Part shown: positions 7,412 through 17,700 of the stretch, in pieces
How the letters are laid out: each line of letters begins with the position of its first letter
How positions within the stretch are numbered: the stretch's first letter is position 1
From: Streptomyces canus 299MFChir4.1
GTDB taxonomy: Bacteria > Actinomycetota > Actinomycetes > Streptomycetales > Streptomycetaceae
Direction of reading: 5' to 3'
Assembly: GCF_000383615.1 (NCBI RefSeq)
Contig: NZ_KB911611.1
Span: 1-64,000, forward strand
Length of the DNA stretch: 64,000 nucleotides
Notes under the pieces: generated by a model
Database searches by the model: none
What the model was told of the DNA's origin: nothing
What the model saw: only the letters and a program-made list of their open reading frames with translations
Translations under genes and position numbers: made by a program

Positions 7412-10386
7412 GAGGCGGGGTTCTCCTTGGTCTGGACGGGAGCTCCGGCCCCGCGCTCCTCGATCAGCGTGGTGAACGCCGACGGGGTCTGGAAGCGCAG
7501 GACGTCCGAGGCACTGACGGTGACGTGGAAGGTGGAGCCGGCCCAGGCAGCGAGCTTGGTGGCGGTCAGCGAGTCGCCCCCAAGGTCGAACAGGCCGTCC
7601 CGCGGGTCGATGTCCGGGCAGCCGAGGGCCTGTCCGAAGGCGGTGAGCACGGCCTGCAGGACGGGCGGACGCTCCGGTGCGGGAACGCCGGTCGGTGCGG
7701 CGGCCTCTGTGAGTGCGGCGGCCGAGGGCGCGGGCGCCGCGGCGGCGGGCGTGAACCGGACCGGTGGCGGCACAAGGTGGTGGCGGCGTTCGAACGGGTA
7801 AGTCGGCAGCGCGATCCGGCGCCGGGGCCCGTCGCCCTGGAGGGCGGCGAAGTCGGGGTGCGCCCCTCGGGCCCATATCTCGCCGACGCCCGCCAGCAGT
7901 ACCGTCGTCTGCGACGCCTCTTCAGCCGGGTGCGGGGCGAGGTGTACGACGGCCTGCTTGTTGTCATAAGCGGCGTGCTGGCGGGTCAGCGTGGCCAGGG
8001 TGCGGCCCGGGCCGATGTCGACGAGGACGCGGTCCGAGGCACCGAACAGGGTGTCCAGCGCTTCGCCGAACCGGACGGGTTCGCGCATGTGCCGCACCCA
8101 GTACTGCGAGGTGCGCACGGCCTCCTCGTCGGCCCATGCGCCGGTGGTGTCCGAGAGCACTGGCAGGGTCGGCCGCTCGCGCGGCAACGCCTCGACGGCC
8201 TCGGCGAAGAGGCGGGTGACCGGGTCGACCAGGGGTGAGTGGCCCGCGGTGGCGATGCGCAGCACCCGCGCCTCCAGCCCGCGATCGTTCAGCTCCTGTG
8301 CGAAGCGCGCCACGGAGGCGGCGGGGCCGGTGACCGTGCACTGACCGGGGCCGTTGACCGCGCCGACGGTGATGTCGGCGGGGAGCAGCCCCAGTACGTC
8401 CGTCTCGGACAGACGCACCGCGGCCATCGCGCCGGCCGGCACGGTGCCGAGGAGTCGTCCCCGTTCGGCGACCAGCCGGGCCGTGTCCGCCGGGGCGAAC
8501 ACGCCGGCCGCACAGGCCGCGGCGTACGCGCCGAGGCTGTGTCCGGTGACGGCGCTCGGCCGTAGGCCCCAGGAGTCCAGCAGGCGGGTGGTGGCGTACT
8601 GCACGGCGAACACCGCCGGCTGGCCGACCTCGATGGTCGCCAGCCGTTCGGCCGCCGTCGCTCGTTCGGCGTCCGTGCGGGGGTAGAGGACTTCGCGCAG
8701 GTCCACGCCGAGCGAGCCGGCGACGGCGTCGGCCAGTTCATCCAGAGAACGGCGGAACACGGGCTCGCCGTCGTACAGTTCGGCCGACATGCCGGTGTGC
8801 TGGCCACCCTGGCCCGGGTACATGAACACCAGTTCGGCGTCGGAGAGCGCGCTGCTCGCCGCGGGGGCGGTGGCGCGGCTCCGCAGCGCGGTTACCGCGT
8901 CCTGCGTGCCGGAGGCCACCACAAACCTTCGGTGGGCGTGGTGCGTCCGGCCGTCCTGGAGTGTCCATGCGGTGTCGCCCAGGTGTGTCCCCGGGTGGGC
9001 GGCGAGATGGTCGGCCAGGCGGTCCGCGACCGCCTCGGCGGCTGCCGGGGTCCTGCCGGAGACGATCAGCAGCTGAGAGCGGCTGGAGGGCACGGACTCC
9101 TCGCGGGGCGGGGCCTGTTCGAGGACGACGTGGGCATTGGTGCCGCCGACACCGAGCGCGTTGACGCCGGCGATCCGCGGTCCGTCCGTCGGCCAGGCGC
9201 GGGTGGTGCCGCTGACCTCGAAGGAGGAGGTGGCGAAGTCGACGGCCGGGTTGGGCCGCCGGTAGTGCAGGGTCGCCGGGACTACGCCGTGTTCGACACT
9301 GAGGACGGTCTTGATGAATCCGGTGACGCCGGCCGCCGCGTCGGTGTGACCGATGTTGGTCTTCACCGAGCCGATGAGGCAGGGGGCTTCGCGGCCCTCG
9401 CCGGAGCCGAAGGCCCGAGTGAGCGCGGCGACCTCGATGGGGTCGCCGAGCGCGGTGCCCGTGCCGTGGGCCTCCACGTAGCCGACCTCGTGGGGGTCGA
9501 TGCCGGCGATCTCGTGGGCGGTGCGGATCACTTCGGCCTGGCCCACGACGCTGGGGGCGGTGAAGCCCGCCTTGTGACGGCCGTCGTTGTTGACGGCCGA
9601 GCCGCGGATCACCGCGTGGACGTGGTCACCGTCCGCGAGGGCGTCCGCCAGGGGCCGCAGGACCACGACGCCGACCGCGCTGGCGGAGACAGTGCCGTCG
9701 CTGTCGGCGTCGAAGGCGCGGCAGTGGCCGTCGGCGGCGACGATGCCGCCGGGCGTGTAGCGCAGGGCGGGCAGATGGGGCACGACGGTGGCGCCGCCGG
9801 CGACGGCCAGGTCGCATTCGCCGTTCAGCAGCGCCTGGACAGCGAAGTGGACGGCGACCAGTGAGGTGGAGCAGGCGCTCTGCACGGTCGTCGCGGGACC
9901 GGTCAGGTCCAGGTGATAGGCGATGCGGGTGGCGGCGAAATCGGGGGCGGTGGCCTGGCGCAGACGCCATTCGTCGAGGAACGGCATCTCGTCGATTCGG
10001 GCCCGGACGGCTTCCGCGTAGCCATTGCCGCCTGCTCCGACGTACACGCCGGTCACCGGGCGGTCCACGCCGCCGTGCCCGGCCCGTTCAAGGGCCTCAT
10101 GGGCGCACTCCAGCAGCAGTCGCTGCTGCGGGTCGGTGATCAGCGCGTCGTGGGCCGATAGTCCGAAGTAGGCCGCGTCGAAGTCGCCGGCACCGTCCAG
10201 GACTCCGTAGGCGGGGATGAATTCGGGGTGAGCGGGGTCGGCGAGGTCGGGGAACACGGTGACCGATTCCCGGGCCGCGAGCAGGTTCTCCCAGAAGCGC
10301 TCCACATCAGGGGCGCCGGGAAACCGGCCGGCCATGCCCACCACCGCGACGAGGTGGTCTTGGTCTTCCTGTTCGTCGTGCGTCAT
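7408..10386 (-). CDS. Polyketide synthase module KS-AT-ACP
   Basis: The 992-residue protein extends an acyl or peptidyl chain by one malonyl-type unit and has no reductive domains. The ketosynthase (about 10-425) has active Cys in VQSACSTSLVA and His in VEAHGTGTALGD and SVKTNIGHTDAAAG. The acyltransferase (about 510-800) has VFMYPGQGGQHTGM, Ser in GHSLGAYAAA and the specificity segment TAGHSPLVDP in place of the usual HAFH or YASH, so the extender cannot be assigned by motif. The ACP (about 900-965) has LFDLGGDSL. The N-terminus (DHLVAVVGMAGRFPGAPDVE) resembles KS domains that accept chains from NRPSs. Its start overlaps the MFS stop and its stop overlaps the thioesterase start. Confidence 0.9.
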   Translation of the reverse strand: MTHDEQEDQDHLVAVVGMAGRFPGAPDVERFWENLLAARESVTVFPDLADPAHPEFIPAYGVLDGAGDFDAAYFGLSAHDALITDPQQRLLLECAHEALERAGHGGVDRPVTGVYVGAGGNGYAEAVRARIDEMPFLDEWRLRQATAPDFAATRIAYHLDLTGPATTVQSACSTSLVAVHFAVQALLNGECDLAVAGGATVVPHLPALRYTPGGIVAADGHCRAFDADSDGTVSASAVGVVVLRPLADALADGDHVHAVIRGSAVNNDGRHKAGFTAPSVVGQAEVIRTAHEIAGIDPHEVGYVEAHGTGTALGDPIEVAALTRAFGSGEGREAPCLIGSVKTNIGHTDAAAGVTGFIKTVLSVEHGVVPATLHYRRPNPAVDFATSSFEVSGTTRAWPTDGPRIAGVNALGVGGTNAHVVLEQAPPREESVPSSRSQLLIVSGRTPAAAEAVADRLADHLAAHPGTHLGDTAWTLQDGRTHHAHRRFVVASGTQDAVTALRSRATAPAASSALSDAELVFMYPGQGGQHTGMSAELYDGEPVFRRSLDELADAVAGSLGVDLREVLYPRTDAERATAAERLATIEVGQPAVFAVQYATTRLLDSWGLRPSAVTGHSLGAYAAACAAGVFAPADTARLVAERGRLLGTVPAGAMAAVRLSETDVLGLLPADITVGAVNGPGQCTVTGPAASVARFAQELNDRGLEARVLRIATAGHSPLVDPVTRLFAEAVEALPRERPTLPVLSDTTGAWADEEAVRTSQYWVRHMREPVRFGEALDTLFGASDRVLVDIGPGRTLATLTRQHAAYDNKQAVVHLAPHPAEEASQTTVLLAGVGEIWARGAHPDFAALQGDGPRRRIALPTYPFERRHHLVPPPVRFTPAAAAPAPSAAALTEAAAPTGVPAPERPPVLQAVLTAFGQALGCPDIDPRDGLFDLGGDSLTATKLAAWAGSTFHVTVSASDVLRFQTPSAFTTLIEERGAGAPVQTKENPAS

Positions 10387-11714
10387 CGGGAGTCCTTCAC
10401 GGAGGGGGCGGGAGAGGAAGGAAAAGGGGAAGGGGAAGGGGAAGGGGGGATCGCGGGGTCCCGGGGGCCCATGGCGCCGGGGATCGCGGGGTCCCGGGTG
10501 CCCACGGCGCCGACGACGAACAGGACGGCGGCGAGAGCCTGGAGGGCGGCCAGCCCCCAGAAGGCGGGGATGATCCCCGCCTTCTGGGCTACCGTGCCGG
10601 ACAGGACCCAGCCCACCGTGCCGCCCGTGAGCGCCAGGGCCGCCGCGACTGTGAGCGCCTCGGGCCGCCGGTCCTTGGGGATCCGCAGGACGCGGACGGT
10701 GGCGACCGGCGAGGAGGAAACGCCGTTGAGCAGGCCGGCGAAAAGCAGCAGACCGACCAGGCCCGGCAGTCCGAGGTCCAGCGGAAGCGCGACGAACGCC
10801 ACGCCGAGCCCCACCCGGCCGACGAGGGCGAGGGTGCGGGCGGGTACCCGGCGCATCAGCCGTCCGGCCAGGAGGGTGCCGGTCAGGGCTCCGCCGCCGA
10901 ACGCGGTCAGCAGCCCACCGGCCACGACGGACGATCCGCCTTCGCGGGTCACGGCGATCACCGGGAGCAGCGCGAACAGCGCCTGCCAGGCCATCTCCCC
11001 GAGCGCCAGGCCCGCGGACCAGTTGCTCAGCAGGCGGTCCTTCAGCAGAAGTCGCAGCGCGGCCACCGGCGAGCGGCGGGACACCGGCGCCCGCAGCGGG
11101 GCATGCGGCAGGAACCGGCTCAGTAGCAGCGCCGAGGCGGCGAAGGACACCGCGTCCAGGAGAAGCACGACGGGGGCGCCGAACAGGGAAATGAGCAGGC
11201 CGCCGAGCGTGGGGCCCAGCAGGACGCTGAGCCGCGTCGCGCTCTGCAGGGCGGCGTTGGCCTGGCCTAGGAGCCGTTCGTCCTCGCCGACGACGTTCGG
11301 CAGGGTGGCCTGCTGGCTCGCCAGGTACGGCGCGTAGAAGGCGCCCATGGCGAACATGATGACCACGAAGGTGGCCGTGTTCAGGCAGTGCAGGTAGTAC
11401 AGCACCGGAAGCACCGCCACGAGCGGGCCGCGGACGGCGTCCCCGATGAGCATGATCCGCCGGGGCCCGATCCGGCCGGTCCAGGCGGCGCCGAAGAAGC
11501 CGAACACCACGACCGCGGCGAGCTGGGCCGCCATGATCAGGCCCATGTCGCTGGCGGAGCCGGTCAGTTGGAGCGCCAGCCAGGGCATGGCGACGGCGCT
11601 GAGCTGCGTGCCGAGCATGGACGTCGTCTCGGCGGCGAGGAGTACGCGCAGGGTGGGATGGCTCCAGACCCCGGGCGGGGATCCGGCCTCAGTGGCTTCG
11701 ATGGTCATGGTCAC
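10383..11714 (-). CDS. MFS transporter, probable product exporter
   Basis: The 443-residue membrane protein has about 12 hydrophobic segments and the multidrug-type MFS layout (EVW-like SHPTLRVLLAAETTSMLG start, FFGAAWTGRIGPRRIMLIGD between helices 2 and 3). It resembles enterobactin-exporter/MFS_3-type efflux proteins and probably exports the product. It is embedded in the operon with ATGA overlaps on both sides. Oddly, its C-terminal tail carries a duplicated segment (GTRDPAIPGAM then GPRDPAIPPSP) followed by a Ser-Pro run encoded by repeated CCCTTC units. A second ATG two codons in (11708) is an alternative start. Confidence 0.85.
   Translation of the reverse strand: MTMTIEATEAGSPPGVWSHPTLRVLLAAETTSMLGTQLSAVAMPWLALQLTGSASDMGLIMAAQLAAVVVFGFFGAAWTGRIGPRRIMLIGDAVRGPLVAVLPVLYYLHCLNTATFVVIMFAMGAFYAPYLASQQATLPNVVGEDERLLGQANAALQSATRLSVLLGPTLGGLLISLFGAPVVLLLDAVSFAASALLLSRFLPHAPLRAPVSRRSPVAALRLLLKDRLLSNWSAGLALGEMAWQALFALLPVIAVTREGGSSVVAGGLLTAFGGGALTGTLLAGRLMRRVPARTLALVGRVGLGVAFVALPLDLGLPGLVGLLLFAGLLNGVSSSPVATVRVLRIPKDRRPEALTVAAALALTGGTVGWVLSGTVAQKAGIIPAFWGLAALQALAAVLFVVGAVGTRDPAIPGAMGPRDPAIPPSPSPSPFPSSPAPSVKDSR
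10412..10516. repeat. Hexamer run and 30-bp direct duplication at the transporter 3' end
   Basis: On the plus strand, AAGGGG-type hexamers repeat about four times (10417-10449), followed by two near-identical copies of GGGGATCGCGGGGTCCCGGG in tandem (about 10446 and 10480). The repeats encode the low-complexity tail of the MFS protein and are prone to slippage. Confidence 0.7.
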
Positions 11715-14700
11715 TTGTCTCCAGTCCTGCCGGGGCGGCGACGGCCGCGCCGGACCTGCCGGTCCGAGCGCTTCGGGCGCCTGGGCTCGGTGGTGTTCCC
11801 GGCGGGGCGGCCGGACTCGGTGGCCGCGTCGAGCGCGCGGGCCAGGGTGGACACGGTCGGGTGCTCGAACAGCGCGGTGATGGGCATTTCCCTGCCGAAG
11901 GCGGCGACGATCCTGCTGTGCAGCTTGGCCAGTACCAGGGAGTTGCCGCCCAGGTCGAAGAAGGTGTCGTGGACCGAGATCGAGGGCAGCCCCAGGACCT
12001 CCGACCAGAGTGCGGCGACCTTGCGTTCGGTGTCGGTGCCCGGCGCGACGTGTCCGACGTCGCCGACGAGGTCGGCGCGCTCGGGGCGCGGCAGGGCTGC
12101 ATGGTCGACCTTGCCGCTGGTGGTCAGGGGCAGTGCGGCCAGGGTCACAACGGCGTCCGGCACCATGAAGGGGGGCAGCTCCGCCCGTGCGCGGCGCAGT
12201 AGTTCGGCGCTTGCGGGGGTGCGGTCGCCGCGTGGGGTCACGTAGGCGACGAGGGCCGGCGAGCGCTGCGGGTCCCCGGTGACGGCCGCCTGGGCGACCT
12301 CGGGCTGTTGTTGGAGGAATTGCTCTATCTCGCCGGGCTCGATGCGGTATCCGCGCAGCTTGAGCTGGCGGTCGGCGCGACCCAGGTACTCGACGGAGCC
12401 GTCGGGCAGACGGCGGCCCAGGTCACCGGTGCGATAGACGCGCAGCGGCCCGCCGTCCAGCTCGATCGTGCAAAAGCGCTCCGCGGTCAGCTCGGGCCGG
12501 TGCAGGTATCCCTCGGCGAGACTGTCGCCGGCGAGGTGGATCTCGCCGACCACACCGCGTGGGACACGCCGCGCGGCCTCGTCCAGCACGAGCATCCGTA
12601 CCCCGGCGAGCGGACGGCCGATGCAGTTCAGCGGGGCGGTGGTGCCGGCCAGGTCCATGATGTGCTCGGAGGAGGCGACGGTGTTCTCGGTCGGACCGTA
12701 GGAGTTGAGCACCCGGTAGGGCAGGCCGGCCGGCAGGCGCTGGGAGAGCGCGGCGCCGCCGATGCCCAGCCAGCGAAGGCCGCGCGGTGTCGTGGTGCCG
12801 GTGCTCCACATGGCCTCGGCCAGCGCCGTGGCGCAGAACGCCGCGGTCACGCCCTGGGCGTCCAGCCACGCGCCGAGCGTGGAGGGGGTGACGGGCTCCT
12901 CGTGCGGGACGAGACAGGCGCCGTTGGCCAGGGCTTGCCAGACCTCCAACTGGGTGGAGTCGAAGCTCACGCTGAGCAGGTGGGAACAGCGGTCCCCGGC
13001 CCCGACGTCCATGGTCGAGGCCGCGGAGCGCACCAGGTTGGCGAGGCCGCCGTGCCGGACGGCGACGCCCTTGGGCTTGCCGGTGGTGCCGGAGGTGTAG
13101 ATGACGTAGGCACGAGCGTCCGCGGACCAGTCGGGCAGGTCCTCGGCTCCCTCACCGTGCTCGGCGCCCTCGACGTCCGTCAGATCGGCGACGTCGAGAA
13201 CCGTGGCCGTCCCGGTCGCCCCCAGCGCGGTCCCGCCCGAAGTCAGCAGCACATCGGCGCGCACGTCGGCGAGGACGTACTCCTGCCGTGCTGCCGGCCA
13301 GGACGGGTCGAGCGGGCAGAACGCGGCTTCGGCGAACCAGGCGGCCAGCATGGCGACGACGAAGTCCTCACCGCGTTCGAGCAACAGGGCGACCGTGGGC
13401 TCCTCGTCCGACAGGTGCGGCCGGAGGGCCGCGGCGAGCGCGCGGGCGCGGCGCACGAGGCCGCCGTAGCCGAGGGTTCCGCGGGTGCTCTCGACAGCTG
13501 GGGCATCGGGGCGGATCCGGGCCTGGTCCAGGACGAGCGCCGGGACGGTCGTGACGGGTCCCGGCGGAGGGCCTTGTTCCCAGGCACGGATGCGCTCCGA
13601 CTCCTCGGGCGAGAGCAGGTCAAGTGTGGCGACGGGCGCGTCGAGGCTGTCGGGCATGCGATCCAGCAGTGTGGCCAGGGTGACGGCCAGGTGCTCGACG
13701 TCCTCGCGGCGCAGCAGGCTGCCGTGGTAGGACAAGCGGCCGCGCAGTTCCCTGCCGTCCAGGACGAGCGCGACCGTCAGGCCGAGCTTGCCGGTGTAGG
13801 CGGCGTCCTCACCGTCGAGCGCGACGGTGCTCAGGGTGCGTCCGCCGAGGGTGCGGGGACGCGCCGCAGCCGTGCCGAAGGACAGGGATACGTCGCCGTA
13901 GGGGGTGCGGCCGGGCCTGCGGGACGGATTGAGCCGGTTGATGACATCCTCGAACGGAACCTCGCCGTGTGCGAACGCCTCCAGCGTCTCGTCCCGCATC
14001 TCCTCCAGCATGTCGCGCAGCGTGGCGCCGGGGCGGAGCCGGGAGCGCAGCGGCACCGTGTTCAGGCAGGGCCCGAACACGTCCGCGAAGCCGCTTCGTC
14101 CGCGGTTGGTCATGGGAGCACTGATCACCACGTCGTCGGTGCCGGTACGGCGGTGCAGCAGGACGGACAGCGCGGTGGCCGCCGTCATGAACGGCGAGAT
14201 GCCGTGCGCCTCGTGCAGGGTGCGCAGTCGCTCGCCCGCGCCCGGGGGCAGCGCCATGTCGACCACGCCGTGCGGGGCGGGTTCCTCGGGCGCGGGCAGC
14301 TCCACGTAAACGGGCGCGTCCTTCAGCCGCTCCTGCCAGTGGGCGAGGGACGCCTCGTACCGGCCGCTGGAGCGGGCCGCGTCCTGGGCACGGACGAAGT
14401 CCCGGTACTGGGGCGGCGGTACGTCGCCGGAGAGCTCGACGAGGTAGGCGGCGACGGCGTCCGCGAGGCGCGCGGCGTCGGCGGCGGACACCCGGTCGCC
14501 CCGGTGGGAGAGCACGGCGCTCAGCTCGCCGTCCTGTTCGGTCACGGTCAGCGTGGCGCCGAACTTGACCTCGCGGGTCCACAGCAACTCGGGGAATACC
14601 GGAAGCAGTTCGGCGTCGCCGAGCACCGCGCTCCGGTCGCCGCGCAGGTTCATGTTGAGCACGACGTCTGTGTAAGGTGCGCTGCCGGCCGTCTGTTCCG

Positions 14701-17700
14701 GCCGGATCCGGGCCAGCACCTCGTCGAAGGGGGCCCGGGCGTGCTCGAAGGCGTCGAGCACTTCGGTGCGCATGGCGGTCAGGGTGTCGTGGGCGGTGGC
14801 GTCCGCGGCCGGAGCCGAGCGGAGCACGAGGTGGTTGAGGCAGGGGCCCAGCAGGTCGGCCGACACGGTGTCACGGATGCTGGCGGGGACGCCGAAGGTC
14901 AGCGCCGGCATACCGGAGCAGCGGTGCAGGGCCGTTGCCAGGGCGGCTGCCATGATCATGAACCAGCTTGCGCCGTGTTCGGCCATGACCGGTCGCAGCC
15001 GGCCGAGCAGGCCGTCGGGCAGGGCGATCCGGACTGCTCCGTCGGCCTCGGGCCGCTCGGGGGCGGGCAGGCCGAGCCGGGACGGCCAGCCTTCGAGCCG
15101 GTCCTGCCAGAAGGCGAGGTCGGCGTCGCGGCGGGCGTCGCCGGAGAGTTCGGCGGCGGTGTGGGCGCGGTACTGGAGCGCGGGCGGCGCGGAGGGCACC
15201 CCGGCAAGACTGTCGCGGTAGCAGCGCTCCAGCTCGCTGATGAGGACGCGTACGGACTCGCCGTCCACGACGAGGTGGTGCACGCAGAGCATGAACGCCG
15301 TGCCGCGCGGCCCGCAGTCGGCGACGGCCGCCCGCAGCAACTGTCCGGCCGCGAGATCGAAGGGGCGGCCGGCGGCTTCGTCGAGCCACCGGGCGGCGGC
15401 TTCCTCGGGGCCGTCGCCGTCCTCGGCGACGAACGACCGAACCCGCGGCCACCAGGGCTGCTGGACGACCTGGCAGACGGTGCCGCCCCGCATCCGGAAA
15501 GCGGTGCGCAGGATCTCGTGCCCGGCGACCAGGCGGGCCAGTGCGTCCTCCAGTACGGTGATGTCCAGGTCACCGGTGACGGTCCAGCCGAGGGAGACGT
15601 GGGCGGGCGCGCCCTGGCCCATCTGCTCCGCCAGCCACATGCGGCGCTGGAAGCCGCTCGCGGGCGACTCGTCGTCGGCCACCGCCCGGTCGGTACCGGC
15701 CTCGGCGGGGCGGGAATCCCTGCACGCGGCGGGTACGGCGGGGGGTACCGGCTCGGGTCGTACGACGGGAGCCGCAGCGGAGGGGGTGGGGCCTCGGCGG
15801 CCGGCGGCCGCGTCAATCAGGTTGGCCAGGTCGCCCAGCCTCGGCGTCTCGAACAGCGTCTTGATCGGCAGGTCGGCGCCGAACCGCTCGGCGATCTCAC
15901 CGATGAGGCGGACGACGAGCATGGAGTGCCCACCGAGCCCGAAGAACGAGTCGTCCTCGCTCACGGCAGGCACGTCGAGCAGATCGCACCACACGGCGGC
16001 GAGTTCGGCTGCGGTGCCGGCGCGGGGCTCGCGCCGAGCGGGGGCGGCCAGCGCGGCCGTCTGCGCGCGCAGCTCCTTCACGTCGACCTTGCCGTTGACC
16101 GTCAGCGGAATGGTCCGCACGACGTGGAACAGCGAGGGCAGCATGTACGAGGGCAGCCGCTGCGCCAGATGACCGCGCAACGCCTCCGCGGTCAGGGCGC
16201 GTTCGCTCTGCACGACGCCGACGAGCCGGTCGTCCTCGGCGAACACGACCGCGTCGGAGACGTCGGGGTGGTCGCACAGGACGGTCTGCACCTCGCCCGG
16301 CTCGATGCGGTAACCGCGTAGCTGCACCTGGGAGTCGGCGCGGCCGATGAACCGCAGGGAACCATCGGGCAGATACGCGGCCAGGTCGCCGCTGCGGAAC
16401 AGGGTGCCGTCGCCGAACGGCGAGGGCACGAAGCGCTGGGCGGTCAGCTCGGGCCGGCCCAGATAGCCCCCGGCCACTCCCTCACCGGCGACATAGATCT
16501 CGCCGACGGCACCAACGGGCAGCAGCCTGCGGCCGGTGTGCCGGTCGAGCAGGTAGAGGCGGGTGGTGGGGATCGGGGTGCCCACCACGCTCATGTCCGT
16601 CTCCATGTCCGAGCGGGTGACGGTGTGCACGCTGGCGTGCACGGTGGTCTCGGTGATGCCGTACATGTTGACGAGGCGGACGTGCGGGAACCGTTCCGAC
16701 CACTCGGTCAGCATCCCCGGGCGCAGCGCCTCGCCACCGAAGACGACGCAGCGCAGGGCGGACAGTCCGTGCGGGGTTGTGGGCCGCAGGCCGAGCAGGC
16801 GGCGGAACGCGCTCGGCGTCTGGTTGAGCACGGTGACGCGCTCGCGTTGGAGGAGGTCGTAGAAGAGGCCGGGGTCCCGGGTCTCGTCCTCGGACACGAG
16901 CACGACCCGGCCACCGTGCACCAGGCCGCCGAACAGCTCCCACACGGAGAAGTCGAAGGCGTAGGAGTGGAACATCGTCCACACGTCGGCGGTCGTGAAG
17001 GAGAACGGCAGCCGGTCGTTGTCGAGCAGACGCACCAGGTTGCGGTGGGTGAGCACGACGCCCTTGGGGCGGCCGGTGGTGCCGGAGGTGTAGATGCAGT
17101 ACGCGGGTGAGTCCAGCGGCACGGACGGGAGCGCGGTCTCCTCACCGGTGTGCGTGGCGAGCAGCGCGTCCAGCCCGAGTACCGTCCCGTCGAAGTCACC
17201 GCCGACGCCCGCGGAGGGCGCGAGCGCGAGGCGTACACCGGAGTCGGACAGGATGAATTCGCGGCGCTCCGCGGGGATTGCCGGATCGATGGGCAGGTAA
17301 GCGGCACCGGCCAACAGCGTTCCGAGGATCGCGCGCACCTGGTCGGCGCCGCGCGGGAACAGCAGCGCGACCAGCTCGCCCCGGCGTACGCCCGCGGCCA
17401 GCAGGCCCCGGGCGACGGCGCGGGCGTCGGCCATCAGGTCGCCGTAGCCCACGGTGACGTCGCCGTCGGTGAGCGCCGCGGCATCGGGCCGAACGTCGGC
17501 CTGACGCGCTATCAGCTCGTGGGCGGGCGTCTCCTCGTACGACGCCTCGGTGGCGTTCCACACCTTCAGCTGGACGTGGCGCTCCCGCTCCGAGAGCGGG
17601 TCGATGCCCGCCACCTCGCTCTCGGGGCGCTCGGTCAGCTGCCGTACGGCCGTGACGTAGTGCTCGGCCATGGCGGAGATCTGGTCGTGATCGAAGTACC

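Noticed and set aside
5876..7801. A 641-residue plus-strand open frame spanning the transposase remnant and the thioesterase
   Set aside because: Only its first part matches transposase; the rest is antisense to the thioesterase and PKS.
12308..16321. A 1337-residue open frame on the plus strand inside the large NRPS
   Set aside because: It is antisense to clear C, A and PCP domains and has the Gly/Arg/Ala/Val composition of a high-GC shadow frame, with no domain of its own.
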